Source: Nocardiopsis alborubida (GTDB lineage Bacteria > Actinomycetota > Actinomycetes > Streptosporangiales > Streptosporangiaceae). From it: DNA of 64,000 nucleotides. How positions within the stretch are numbered: position 1 is the first letter of the stretch; each line of letters begins with the position of its first letter. This document shows positions 52,183 to 60,590 of this stretch, piece after piece. Location: assembly GCF_012396365.1 (NCBI RefSeq), contig NZ_JAAXPG010000021.1, forward strand, positions 82,075 to 146,074. The letters run 5' to 3'. A model generated the notes under the pieces. The model made no database searches. It was given only the letters and a program-made list of their open reading frames with translations, and was not told the origin of the DNA. A program made the position numbers and the translations under genes.

Positions 52183-52436
52183 CACTCGGTGAAGAGTTCG
52201 TCGATGTGGTCGACGACTGCGGATCGGCGGACCCAGGTGCTGAGCTGGTCGTGGTCGCGGCATGCGCTGATGCGCTCGCGTGCCTCGGCGGGAACCTCGA
52301 TGCCGCGTGTGTCCAGGAAGAGCAGGATGTCCTCGGCCCGCCCTTCAGCCCGCCCTTCAGCCCGCCCCTCGGCCCGTCCTTCGGCCTTGAGGCTCTCGGT
52401 CCAGGCGCTGCTGTACTCGTACGTGTCCGTCATCAT
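52182..52436 (-). other. internal translation start within the Rpn-like gene (short C-terminal product)
   Basis: Inside the full gene, GGAGGA (52446-52441) stands 4 nt before a double start codon ATGATG (52436-52431). This is an unusually good ribosome binding site for an internal position. Initiation there would give an 83- or 84-residue protein equal to the C-terminal domain, as reported for E. coli RpnA-S. The spacing is seen directly; expression is inferred. Confidence 0.6.
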
Positions 52437-53078
52437 GAGTTCCTCCAGGGCGGCCTGGCCTTCGGTCTTCGCCAGCAGGTTCAACGTGAATCCAATGTAC
52501 TTCGTGGCCCTTTCCCGGTCGATCGCATCGAGGCCGGTGTGCAGGGCTTTGAGCACGTCCATGTCCTGACCGCCGTGCGCGGCGGCGGACAGCACGCCCA
52601 GGGACGGATGGCGCTCCACCTCCCCGGGATCGGTGATGACCGGGATTCCGGACGGTCCCACCACCAGGGGGCGCAGGACGAAACCGGGATGGCCGAGGTG
52701 GATCGGCTCGGCGTACCAGTCCGCCACGGACTGCTTCGGGCAGATGGTCAGCAGGACGACCGGGCACTCGTGCCTCGAGCGCAGCGAGGCCACGTACTCG
52801 GGCCAGGTGAAGCGCTTGCGCTCCTTCTCGTCGCGCTGGACCTCCACGACGATGCCCATCAGTCTGTCGAAGGGGTCCTTCGGGCCGGGGCCGCGCAGCA
52901 TGATCGCGACGTCCGATCGGCGCTCGACGGGATCGACGTGGCCGAGGTCGCACGAGGTGACCTCGCTGCGGTCGTAGTCGGGCACGTCCACGCCGAGGCC
53001 GCGCAGGAAGCCGACGGCCGTGTCCGGCGCGTCGGCGAACAACTCGGAGTAGATCTGGTGTTCAGCGGAAATTGCCAC
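52182..53078 (-). CDS. Rpn/YhgA-like PD-(D/E)XK nuclease-family protein
   Basis: A 298-residue protein. The N-terminal domain (about 1-200) has the PD-(D/E)XK pattern with Asp56 in RRSDVAIML and Glu79/Gln81 in GIVVEVQRDEK, the E-x-Q form seen in Rpn nucleases. The late part PIHLGHPGFVLRPLVVGP matches a family with many copies in Streptomyces and relatives. The C-terminal domain (from Met215) begins TDTYEYSSAWTESL, then four GRAE repeats, then a helical tail. The GTG at 53078 is preferred over the TTG at 53108. Rpn proteins are toxic DNases linked to phage defence in E. coli; the role here is inferred. Confidence 0.75.
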   Translation of the reverse strand: MAISAEHQIYSELFADAPDTAVGFLRGLGVDVPDYDRSEVTSCDLGHVDPVERRSDVAIMLRGPGPKDPFDRLMGIVVEVQRDEKERKRFTWPEYVASLRSRHECPVVLLTICPKQSVADWYAEPIHLGHPGFVLRPLVVGPSGIPVITDPGEVERHPSLGVLSAAAHGGQDMDVLKALHTGLDAIDRERATKYIGFTLNLLAKTEGQAALEELMMTDTYEYSSAWTESLKAEGRAEGRAEGRAEGRAEDILLFLDTRGIEVPAEARERISACRDHDQLSTWVRRSAVVDHIDELFTE

Positions 53079-53206
53079 GAGGCAGACGTTACACAGGGTT
53101 ACCAGCAAGTATGTACGAGTAGTCGTTATGTGGTGACTTTTCGCGTTCGCCCACTTCGGGCAGGGGAAGACACGGTGCTGAGACGACCCCGCCGGGAGGG
53201 CCGGAC

Positions 53207-53506
53207 ATGTCCGAGAAGCAGAGCAGACCCCTGGTCCTGCACGTGGGGCACGACGAACTCGTCGTCCGGCGCCGCTACGAGACCGCGAGCATCGTCAACG
53301 ACATCCTCATCGCCCTGTGGTTCATCGCCGGAAGCGTCATGTTCTTCTCCGAGGCCTGGACCACCGCGGGCACCTGGTGCTTCCTCATAGGCAGCGTCGA
53401 GCTGCTGATCCGCCCGGTGATCCGGCTGAGCAGGCAACTGCACATCCGGCGCGTCCGCTCCTCCAGCCCCAGCTCGACCGGGGAGGAGTCCTCCCAGGAC
53501 TTCTGA
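53207..53506 (+). CDS. YrhK-domain membrane protein
   Basis: A 99-residue protein of the YrhK family (PF14145). HDELVVRRRYETASIVNDI leads into two membrane helices (about residues 30-50 and 56-72), then LIRPVIRLSRQLHIRR, all typical of the domain. The function of the family is unknown. It stands alone with a bidirectional terminator right behind it. The ATG has GGGAGGG about 7 nt upstream. Confidence 0.85.
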   Translation: MSEKQSRPLVLHVGHDELVVRRRYETASIVNDILIALWFIAGSVMFFSEAWTTAGTWCFLIGSVELLIRPVIRLSRQLHIRRVRSSSPSSTGEESSQDF

Positions 53507-53520
53507 TCCGGACACGGAAC

Positions 53521-53551
53521 GGCGGGCCCGGCATCCGGTGCCGGGCCCGCC
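53521..53551. terminator. bidirectional terminator between yrhK-like and fadB-like genes
   Basis: A perfect 13-bp stem (53521-53533 with 53539-53551) closes over the loop TCCGG, between two convergent stop codons. Confidence 0.8.
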
Positions 53552-53566
53552 GCGGGTTCGCGAAGG

Positions 53567-55708
53567 CTAGAACGCCTTCGGGTCGCCCTCGTGGAACCGC
53601 TTGCCGTTCACGGCCTCGGACACCCCGACCTTGTCCAGGTAGGGGGTGATGCCGCCGGTGTGGAACGGCCAGCCCGCACCCGTGATCAGGCACAGGTCGA
53701 TGTCGGCGGCCTCGGCCACGACTCCCTCGTCCAGCATGATCCGGATCTCCCGGGCCAGCGCGCGCAGCGCCCGGTCCAGGATCTCGCTCTCCTCGGACGG
53801 CCTGTCGCCGCCGACGAGCAGCGCGCGGACCTCGGGGTCGATGCTGAAGTCCGGCGCGTAGATCGCCGTCTTGCCCGCCTTCACGATCTCGGCCAGCTCG
53901 GCGGAGACCGCGAAGCGCTCGGGGAAGGCCTCGTGCAGGGTCTCGGACACGTGCAGCGCGACCGCCGGGCCCACCAGCTGGAGCAGCAGCAGCGGCGACA
54001 TCGGCAGGCCCAGGGGCGCCACCGCGCGGTCGGCCTTCTCGGGCTCGGTGCCCTCGCCGACGGCGCCCAGGACCTCGCCCATGAACAGGGTGAGCAGGCG
54101 GTTGACCACGAACGCCGGGGCGTCCTTGCACAGCACCGCGGTCTTCTTCAGCTTCCTGGCGGTGGCGAAGGCCGTGGCCAGGGAGGCCTCGTCGGTCCTC
54201 TCGCCGCGCACGAGCTCCAGCAGCGGCAGGACCGCGACCGGGTTGAAGAAGTGGAAGCCCACGACCCGCTCGGGGTGCTGGAGCTTGGACGCCATCTCGG
54301 TGATCGACAGCGAGGAGGTGTTGGTGGCCAGGATCGCCTCGGGGGAGACCACGGCCTCCACCTCGGCGAACACCTGCTGCTTGACCTCCATCTTCTCGAA
54401 CACGGCCTCGATGACGAAGTCGGCGTCGGAGAAGGCGTCCTTGGTCAGCGAACCGGTCACCAGGGCCTTGAGGTGGTTGGCCTTGTCGCTGTTGACCCGG
54501 CCCTTCCTCAGGAGCTTGTCGACCTCGCCGTGCACGTGGGCCACGCCCTTGTCCAGGCGCTCCTGGTCCAGGTCGGTCATGACGACCGGCACGTCCAGGC
54601 GGCGGGCGAACAGCAGCGCAAGCTGCCCGGCCATCAGACCGGCGCCGACGACGCCGACCTTGGTGACCTTGCGGGCCAGCGACTTGTCCGGGGCGCCCGC
54701 GGGGCGCTTGGCGCGCTTTTGCACCAGGTCGAACGCGTACAGGCCCGCCTTGAGCTCGTCGCTCATGATCAGGTCGGCCAGCGCGTCGTCCTCGGCCGCG
54801 AAGCCCTCGTCGCGGGTGCGGGTCTTCGCCCGGGCGACCAGTTCGACCGCGCGGGCCGGGGCCGGGGCGGCGCCGTGCAGCTTGCCCTCGACGGTGAACC
54901 GGGCCATGTCGACCGCGTTGTCCCAGGCCTCACCCTTGTCGACCTCGGGGCGCTCGACCACGACGTCGCCCTTGAGGACCCTGGCGGCCCAGCGCAGCGA
55001 CTCCTCGACGAAGTCGGCGGGCTCGAACATCGCGTCGGCGATGCCCATCTCGAAGGCCTGCGTGCCCTTGAGCACCTTGTTCTGGGCGAGCGGGTTGTCG
55101 ATGATGACCTTGAGGGCCTTCTCGGCGCCGATCAGGTTGGGCAGCAGGTAGGTGCCGCCCCAGCCGGGAACCAGGCCCAGGAAGGTCTCCGGCAGCGACA
55201 GCGCGGGGACGCCCGAGGAGATGGTGCGGTACGTGCAGTGCAGCGCCACCTCGACGCCGCCGCCCATGGCCGCGCCGTTGACCAGAGCGAAGGTGGGCAC
55301 GTCCAGCTCGCCGAGCTTGCGGAACACGTCGTGGCCCAGCTTGCCGATGGCGTGCGCCTGCTCGCGGTTCTGGAGGGCCGGGACGCCGGTCAGGTCCGCG
55401 CCCACGGCGAAGATGAACGGCTTGCCGGTGACGGCCACGGCCACGATGTCGGTGCGCGCCCCGGCGGCCTCGATCGCCGCGTCCAGGCTGAGCAGCCCGC
55501 CGGGGCCGAAGGTGTTGGGCTTGGTGTGGTCGTGCCCGTTGTCCAGGGTGATCAGGACCGCGGTGCCCGCGCCGTAGGGGAGCTCGATGTCACGGGAGAG
55601 CGCGTTGGTGACGACCTCGTCGCTGAACAGTTCCGAAATAGGACTGTGACGCGAAGCGTCTCCGCTGAGGGTGGTGGCGGGCGACGGGTGGGACTGGTCG
55701 ATGGGCAT
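53567..55708 (-). CDS. fadB: fatty-acid oxidation multifunctional protein: enoyl-CoA hydratase/3-hydroxyacyl-CoA dehydrogenase
   Basis: A 713-residue FadB/FadJ-type protein. The N-terminal crotonase domain (about 20-300) has the oxyanion block GADLTGVPAL and NGAAMGGGVEVALHCTYR. The dehydrogenase half has the NAD motif VGVVGAGLMAGQLA, the catalytic block GFHFFNPVAVLPLLEL and VVNRLLTLFMGE. It carries out two steps of beta-oxidation in the cytoplasm. An ATG at 55708 is used, 2 nt after the thiolase stop; the frame is open much further but only through the thiolase gene. The pair makes the alpha/beta subunits of a trifunctional complex. Confidence 0.95.
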   Translation of the reverse strand: MPIDQSHPSPATTLSGDASRHSPISELFSDEVVTNALSRDIELPYGAGTAVLITLDNGHDHTKPNTFGPGGLLSLDAAIEAAGARTDIVAVAVTGKPFIFAVGADLTGVPALQNREQAHAIGKLGHDVFRKLGELDVPTFALVNGAAMGGGVEVALHCTYRTISSGVPALSLPETFLGLVPGWGGTYLLPNLIGAEKALKVIIDNPLAQNKVLKGTQAFEMGIADAMFEPADFVEESLRWAARVLKGDVVVERPEVDKGEAWDNAVDMARFTVEGKLHGAAPAPARAVELVARAKTRTRDEGFAAEDDALADLIMSDELKAGLYAFDLVQKRAKRPAGAPDKSLARKVTKVGVVGAGLMAGQLALLFARRLDVPVVMTDLDQERLDKGVAHVHGEVDKLLRKGRVNSDKANHLKALVTGSLTKDAFSDADFVIEAVFEKMEVKQQVFAEVEAVVSPEAILATNTSSLSITEMASKLQHPERVVGFHFFNPVAVLPLLELVRGERTDEASLATAFATARKLKKTAVLCKDAPAFVVNRLLTLFMGEVLGAVGEGTEPEKADRAVAPLGLPMSPLLLLQLVGPAVALHVSETLHEAFPERFAVSAELAEIVKAGKTAIYAPDFSIDPEVRALLVGGDRPSEESEILDRALRALAREIRIMLDEGVVAEAADIDLCLITGAGWPFHTGGITPYLDKVGVSEAVNGKRFHEGDPKAF

Positions 55709-55710
55709 GC

Positions 55711-56910
55711 TCACTTGCCCCCCTCGTAGTTGGTGTTCTCCCACAGGACGGTCCCGCCCATGCCCATGCCGACGCACATGGTGGTCAGGCCGTAGCGGAC
55801 GTCGGGGCGCTCGGCGAAGTGGCGCGCGAGCTGCATCATCAGGCGCACGCCCGAGGAGGCCAGCGGGTGGCCGAGGGCGATGGCGCCGCCCCAGGGGTTG
55901 ACGCGGGCGTCGTCGTCGGCGAGGCCGAAGTGCTCCAGGAAGGCCAGCACCTGCACGGCGAAGGCCTCGTTGATCTCGATCAGGCCGATGTCGTCCATCG
56001 AGATGCCCTGGCGGGCGAACAGCTTCTCGGTGGCCGGGACCGGGCCCACGCCCATGACCTCGGGCTCCACACCGGCGAAGGAGAAGTCGACCAGGCGCAT
56101 CCTGGCGTCCAGTCCCAACTCCTCGGCCACGTCCTCGGCGGCCAGGATCGCGCCGGTGGCGCCGTCGTTGAGACCGGCGGCGTTGCCGGGCGTCACGTTG
56201 CCGTGCGCGCGGAACGGGGTCTTGAGGGAGGCCAGCGACTCCATGGTGGTGCCGGGCCGGGGCGGCTCGTCCTGGGTGGCCAGGCCGTAGCCCTTCTCCA
56301 GGGAGCGGACCAGGACCTCGACCAGGTCGGGCTGGATCAGGCCGTCGGCGTAGGCCTTGGCGACCTTCTCCTGGCTGCGCACCGCGTAGGCGTCGGCCCG
56401 CTCCTTGGTGATGGAGGGGTAGCGGTCGTGCAGGTTCTCGGCGGTGTTGCCCATCACCAGCGCGGACGGGTCCACGAGCTTCTCGGAGAGGAAGCGCGGG
56501 TTGGGGTCGACGCCCTCGCCCATGGGGTGGCGGCCCATGTGCTCGACGCCGCCCGCGATGACCACGTCGTAGGCGCCGAAGGCGATGCCCGCGCCGGAGG
56601 TGGTGACGGCCGTGAGCGCTCCGGCGCACATGCGGTCGATGGCGTAGCCGGGGACGCTGCGGGGCAGTCCGGCGAGGATCGCGGCGCTGCGCCCGATCGT
56701 CAGGCCCTGGTCGCCGATCTGGGTGGTGGCGGCGATGGCGACCTCGTCGACGCGCTCGGGGGGCAGCCCCGGGTTGCGGCGCATCAGTTCGCGGATCACG
56801 CGTACGACGAGGTCGTCGGCGCGTGTCTCGGCGTAGAGGCCCTTGCCTGACTTGCCGAACGGGGTGCGGACCCCGTCGACAAACACGACATCGCGGGCAG
56901 TTCGCGGCAC
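55711..56910 (-). CDS. fadA: acetyl-CoA C-acyltransferase (thiolase)
   Basis: A 399-residue thiolase II family enzyme, the last step of the beta-oxidation spiral. The acyl-accepting Cys95 is in DRMCAGALTA, the catalytic His in GHPLASSGVR, and the second Cys in TTMCVGMGMGG near residue 385. The GTG start follows GGAGGGG. It is the first gene of a two-gene operon with fadB, 2 nt apart. Divergent from it is an ABC exporter gene, 243 bp away; that gap shows no clear FadR- or TetR-type palindrome by eye. Confidence 0.95.
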   Translation of the reverse strand: MPRTARDVVFVDGVRTPFGKSGKGLYAETRADDLVVRVIRELMRRNPGLPPERVDEVAIAATTQIGDQGLTIGRSAAILAGLPRSVPGYAIDRMCAGALTAVTTSGAGIAFGAYDVVIAGGVEHMGRHPMGEGVDPNPRFLSEKLVDPSALVMGNTAENLHDRYPSITKERADAYAVRSQEKVAKAYADGLIQPDLVEVLVRSLEKGYGLATQDEPPRPGTTMESLASLKTPFRAHGNVTPGNAAGLNDGATGAILAAEDVAEELGLDARMRLVDFSFAGVEPEVMGVGPVPATEKLFARQGISMDDIGLIEINEAFAVQVLAFLEHFGLADDDARVNPWGGAIALGHPLASSGVRLMMQLARHFAERPDVRYGLTTMCVGMGMGGTVLWENTNYEGGK

Positions 56911-57153
56911 GATGGCCCCTCCTTCTCCAAGGGTGGATGGACTCGTCGACCCCCATGCTACTCGTCAGTAACAACTTGTGCGAGCAGCGGACCCCCCGAC
57001 TTCGGTCAGGGGCGGAATCAGGGGTGATCCCCGACTTTCGGCAGTGGCACCGCACGCCCGCCGCGCGGTTTACTGGGCGGGCGTTCCACCACGGAACACA
57101 GCGAACCACAGCGAACGACGGCGAGACGCCGTGAAGCGACGTCGGGGGCCCAC

Positions 57154-58956
57154 GTGTCAGATCCGGGCGTGCGCGACGCCGACCACGCCGCGAACACCGG
57201 GGCCGCGCCCAAGGCGTCCCTGCGCCGCCTGTGGGGGTACGCCCGCCCCCACCGGCGCGTGCTCGTCCTGGGCGGGGCGCTCACCTTCCTGGGCGGTGTC
57301 ACCAGCCTGTCCCAGCCCCTCCTGGCCAAGTACGTCATCGACGCGCTCGGCGCGGGGGAACCCATCCTCGGGCCGGTCCTGACCCTGACCGCCGTCATCC
57401 TCGGCGGCGCGCTCATCGGTGCCCTGGGCGCCTTCCTGCTGGAGCGCACCGGCCAGAGCGTCGTGCTCGGCGTGCGCCGGGGCCTGGTGGGCCGCCTGGT
57501 CCGGCTGCGCGTGGCCGAGGTCGACCGCCTCAAACCCGGCGACCTGGTGGCCCGCCTGACCGCGGACACCACCCTGCTGCGCATCGTCGCCACCAGCGGC
57601 ATCACCAACCTGTTCACCGGTGCGGTGCTGCTGGTGGGCGGCATCGTGGTCATGGCCGTCCTCGACGGCCCCCTGTTCCTGCTGGCCGCCGGGATGATCG
57701 TCATGGTCGGCCTGGTCATGGGCGTGATCCTGCCCCGGATCGGCAGCGCGACCCAGGCCGCCCAAGCCGCCCTCGGCGAGATGGGCTCGCACCTGGAACG
57801 GATCTTCGGCGCCTTCCGCACCGTCAAGGCCTCCTCCGCGGAGGAGGCCGAGACCGCCCGTCTGGACGCCGCCGCGGTCGAGTCCTGGCGCAGGGGCGTG
57901 GCGGTGGCCGGGTGGACGGCAGTGTCGGGCACCACCGCCTCGCTGGCGGTCAACGTCGCCTTCCTGGCCATCCTCGCCGTCGGCGGGGGACGCGTGGCCG
58001 CGGGGGAACTGCCGGTCTCCTCCCTCATCGCCTTCCTGCTCCTGCTCTTCTACCTCATGGAGCCGATCAGCACCCTGGTCAGCTCGGCCACCGAGCTCCA
58101 GACCGGTCTGGCGGCCGTGCGGCGCGTGGACGAGGTCGCCGACCTGGGCCAGGAGGACCTCCGGGACGGCGCGGTCCCCGCAGCGGGGCACGACCGCCCC
58201 GCGTCGGTGGTCTTCGACGACGTGGCCTTCCGCTACCATCCCGATCTGGCGCCGGTGCACCACGGCGTGAGCTTCGAGGCCTCCGGGGCCGGTCTCACCG
58301 CCCTGGTCGGCCCCTCGGGAGCGGGCAAGACCACCGTGTTCTCCCTGGTGGAGCGGTTCTACGACGCCACCTCCGGCCGGGTGCTCCTGGACGGGACCGA
58401 CGTGCGCGCGTGGCCGCTGGCGGCACTGCGCGCCCAGATCGGCTACGTCGAGCAGGACGCCCCGGTCCTGGACGGCACCCTGCGCGAGAACCTGGTCATG
58501 GCCGCCCCGGAGGCCACCGAGGAGGAGCTGGCCCGGACCGTGCTCCGCGCACGCCTGGGCGACCTGGTCTCCCGCCTGCCCGACGGCCTGGACAGCGCGA
58601 TCGGCCACCGGGGCGTGACGATCTCCGGAGGGGAGCGCCAGCGGGTGGCCATCGCCCGCGCCCTGCTGCGCGGCCCCCGGCTGCTGCTGATGGACGAGGC
58701 GACCTCCCAGCTGGACGCCGCCAACGAGAGGGCGCTCAAGGAGGTCATGCTGGACGCGGCCCGCCACACCAACGTCGTCGTGGTGGCGCACCGGCTGTCC
58801 ACGGTCACCAGCGCCGACCGGATCGTGGTCATGGACGCCGGCCGGGTGCGCGCCGTGGGCACCCACGAGGAACTGGTGGCCGCCGACGACCTCTACCGCG
58901 ACCTCGCCGCCGGGCAGCTGCTCACCGCGCAGGCCCCGCCAGCTTCCCGGCCCTGA
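57154..58956 (+). CDS. ABC transporter, fused permease/ATPase (exporter type)
   Basis: A 600-residue half-transporter. The N-terminal membrane domain (about 25-310) has six helices. The ATPase domain has Walker A GPSGAGKTT near residue 387, the signature ISGGERQR, Walker B LLLMDEATSQLD and the His loop VVAHRLS. Such proteins form homodimers that export lipids or drugs; the substrate is unknown. The GTG at 57154 follows GGGGG. Upstream, GTTCC-N5-GGAAC near 57080-57095 is a small palindrome. The 3' end overlaps the convergent TnpB remnant by 35 bp. Confidence 0.92.
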   Translation: MSDPGVRDADHAANTGAAPKASLRRLWGYARPHRRVLVLGGALTFLGGVTSLSQPLLAKYVIDALGAGEPILGPVLTLTAVILGGALIGALGAFLLERTGQSVVLGVRRGLVGRLVRLRVAEVDRLKPGDLVARLTADTTLLRIVATSGITNLFTGAVLLVGGIVVMAVLDGPLFLLAAGMIVMVGLVMGVILPRIGSATQAAQAALGEMGSHLERIFGAFRTVKASSAEEAETARLDAAAVESWRRGVAVAGWTAVSGTTASLAVNVAFLAILAVGGGRVAAGELPVSSLIAFLLLLFYLMEPISTLVSSATELQTGLAAVRRVDEVADLGQEDLRDGAVPAAGHDRPASVVFDDVAFRYHPDLAPVHHGVSFEASGAGLTALVGPSGAGKTTVFSLVERFYDATSGRVLLDGTDVRAWPLAALRAQIGYVEQDAPVLDGTLRENLVMAAPEATEEELARTVLRARLGDLVSRLPDGLDSAIGHRGVTISGGERQRVAIARALLRGPRLLLMDEATSQLDAANERALKEVMLDAARHTNVVVVAHRLSTVTSADRIVVMDAGRVRAVGTHEELVAADDLYRDLAAGQLLTAQAPPASRP

Positions 58957-59197
58957 AGGACCGAGCGTGCAGCTGAACCGCCTCGCTGGCTGCGAGGGAG
59001 CCCACCCCGGCCGCGCGCGACTGGTGGTAGGCGTGTTCGCGCGGTTCGTAGTTGCGCATCACGCCGCGTTCACGGGCCACCTTGGCCACCCGGGTGGCGT
59101 GGGTGTCGAGCGCGCGCAGGGCCGAGGCCAGCACCGCCGCCTGCTCGGGCGACGGCGTGAGCTTGACCCACGCGACGATCTTCGACACGCTCGCCAT
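58922..59197 (-). pseudogene. TnpB/IS605 OrfB-family N-terminal remnant
   Basis: A 91-codon frame. VKLTPSPEQAAVLASALRAL and then RERGVMRNYEPREHAYHQ match the N-terminal helical part of IS200/IS605 OrfB (TnpB) proteins. The wedge and RuvC nuclease domains, about 300 residues, are missing because the frame ends shortly after, inside the convergent ABC transporter gene. No left or right IS end was recognised. It is best read as a leftover of an insertion-sequence gene. Small stand-alone N-terminal copies of this type occur in actinomycetes, so a retained function is not excluded. Confidence 0.6.
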
Positions 59198-59309
59198 CGT
59201 GTACCCGGCCGGTGACAGGCCGCAGCCAAGGCAGTCCGGTGTGGTCCGCGCGGTGATTCCTCCCGGGGCCGGGGCCCCGGGTTCCTCGCCAGAGCAAAGC
59301 TGAACACGC

Positions 59310-59344
59310 CGAGGGGCCGGGGTCGCAAGGACCCCGGCCCCTCG
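59310..59344 (-). terminator. terminator of the TPR gene
   Basis: A perfect 15-bp stem (59310-59324 with 59330-59344) with loop GCAAG lies 9 bp beyond the stop of the minus-strand TPR gene. Confidence 0.8.
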
Positions 59345-59352
59345 GAGGCCGC

Positions 59353-60399
59353 TCACAGCAGCGCGTTGGCCTCGCGGTGGCGGCCCGCGGCGTTGTAGGC
59401 GCCCGCCAGGTCGCGGCGCAGCCGCAGCGTCAGCCGCCGCACCTCCGGGTCGCCGGAGGAGTTCAGCGCCACCCGGTAGGCGTCGCGCAGCACCTCCACC
59501 GCGTCGTCGGAGCGCCCCGCCTGCGTGTAGGCGCGGCCCAGACGGTGGTGCACCGTCAGGGTGTCCAGGTGCCCCTTGCCCAGGCGACGGCGCCGCCCGG
59601 CCAGCACCATCCGCAGCTGCCCGATCGCGTCCTCGTAGCGCCCGGACATGCTCTGCGCCGCGCTCAGCCCCAGCCGCAGCTCCTCACGGCGCTCGGTCGA
59701 GGCCACGTCCTCGATGGCCCGCTCGTAGTGCACCACGGCCGCGTCCAGGCGCCCGCTGCGCCGGTAGCAGACCGCCAGGCGCATGCGCGCCTCCACGGTG
59801 TCCTCGTCGGCCGAGCCGAACTGGCGCTCGCGCTCGCGCAGCAGCATCTCCCACTGCCCCGCCGCGTCCGCGGGACGGCCGGCGTCCTCGTAGGCCCAGG
59901 CCAGGTTCTCGCGGATGATCTCGGTGCGCGGGTGCTCCTCGCCGAAGACCGCCACCGCCTCGGCCAGGGTCAGCTCGAACTGCTGCACCGCGGCCTGACG
60001 GCGCCCCATCTGCGCGTACTTGGTCGCCAGGTTGTTGCGCGCGGTGATCGTGTCCGGGTGCTCGGTGCCCAGCCGCTCCACCAGCGACCGCAGCGTCCGC
60101 TCCAGGGAGGCGGCCCGCATCCCGGCGGTGGGAGCGGGGGCCTGGACCACACCGGAGGCCGCCCGCGCCGCCTCCTCGCGCGCGCCGGTCAGGGCCAGCG
60201 GCTCGGTGGGCGCGCCGCCCACCGGCGCGGGACTCGGCACGGAGACCCCGGTCGGCTGCTCCGTGGTCTGCTCCGTCGGCTGTTCCAAGGGTTGCTCCGC
60301 GCGAGTGGGCACGGTGGTATCGACGGACCGGGTCCTGGTCGCGCCCTTGAGTCCGGTCTCGCGCAGCAACGCACGCCAGAACGACAGCACAATCACCAC
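59353..60399 (-). CDS. tetratricopeptide-repeat protein
   Basis: A 348-residue protein. The first 85 residues are a low-complexity stretch including four repeats of EQPTEQ type. From about residue 95 to the end there are about six TPR_10/TPR_12 repeats, for example HPDTITARNNLATKYAQMGR and HPRTEIIRENLAWAYEDAGR, as in kinesin-light-chain-like proteins of actinomycetes. TPRs mediate protein binding; no enzymatic domain is present. GTG at 60399 follows CAGGGA; an earlier GTG at 60444 adds 15 residues. TATAGA near 60487 on the minus strand could be its -10. The partner is unknown. Confidence 0.8.
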   Translation of the reverse strand: MVIVLSFWRALLRETGLKGATRTRSVDTTVPTRAEQPLEQPTEQTTEQPTGVSVPSPAPVGGAPTEPLALTGAREEAARAASGVVQAPAPTAGMRAASLERTLRSLVERLGTEHPDTITARNNLATKYAQMGRRQAAVQQFELTLAEAVAVFGEEHPRTEIIRENLAWAYEDAGRPADAAGQWEMLLRERERQFGSADEDTVEARMRLAVCYRRSGRLDAAVVHYERAIEDVASTERREELRLGLSAAQSMSGRYEDAIGQLRMVLAGRRRRLGKGHLDTLTVHHRLGRAYTQAGRSDDAVEVLRDAYRVALNSSGDPEVRRLTLRLRRDLAGAYNAAGRHREANALL

Positions 60400-60590
60400 A
60401 TTTCCCTGATCGCGCACCGCGGCCTCCAGCCTGCGGCGTAACACCCGTCGGACAACCCGTACCCCGAAAGCAGCAGGGCACGTTTCTATAACTTAATCGG
60501 ACACGGGGCTACGGAACAGGCATCAACCGCCCTGGGGGCACAGTGAGTTCGCTCACTCCTGGGTTTACCGTGTCAGGAGGGGGTAAAAGG

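Larger units (their letters stand above)
51967..52436. repeat. tandem duplication of the Rpn-like 3' end
   Basis: Segment 51967-52182 repeats 52182-52433 with few base changes and a 36-bp length difference in the GRAE-coding part. Within the longer copy, 12-bp units lie at about 52331-52378. The duplicated piece starts at the internal start codon and ends at the stop codon. Confidence 0.88.

Noticed and set aside
51967..52263. 98-codon version of the short Rpn-tail gene
   Set aside because: The extra 27 residues are an out-of-frame Arg/Pro-rich read of the upstream gene's 3' end; the ATG at 52182 matches the duplicated start.
52331..52378. Short regular repeats as a possible CRISPR array
   Set aside because: They are 12-bp coding repeats (GRAE units) without spacers; no cas gene is in the window.
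53591..55729. 712-codon frame on the plus strand over fadB
   Set aside because: Shadow of the real minus-strand gene, which carries crotonase and dehydrogenase motifs.
53567..57109. Single 1180-codon frame suggesting a thiolase-FadB fusion
   Set aside because: The N-terminal 467 residues are out-of-frame read-through of the thiolase gene; thiolase itself is in another frame with its own start and stop.
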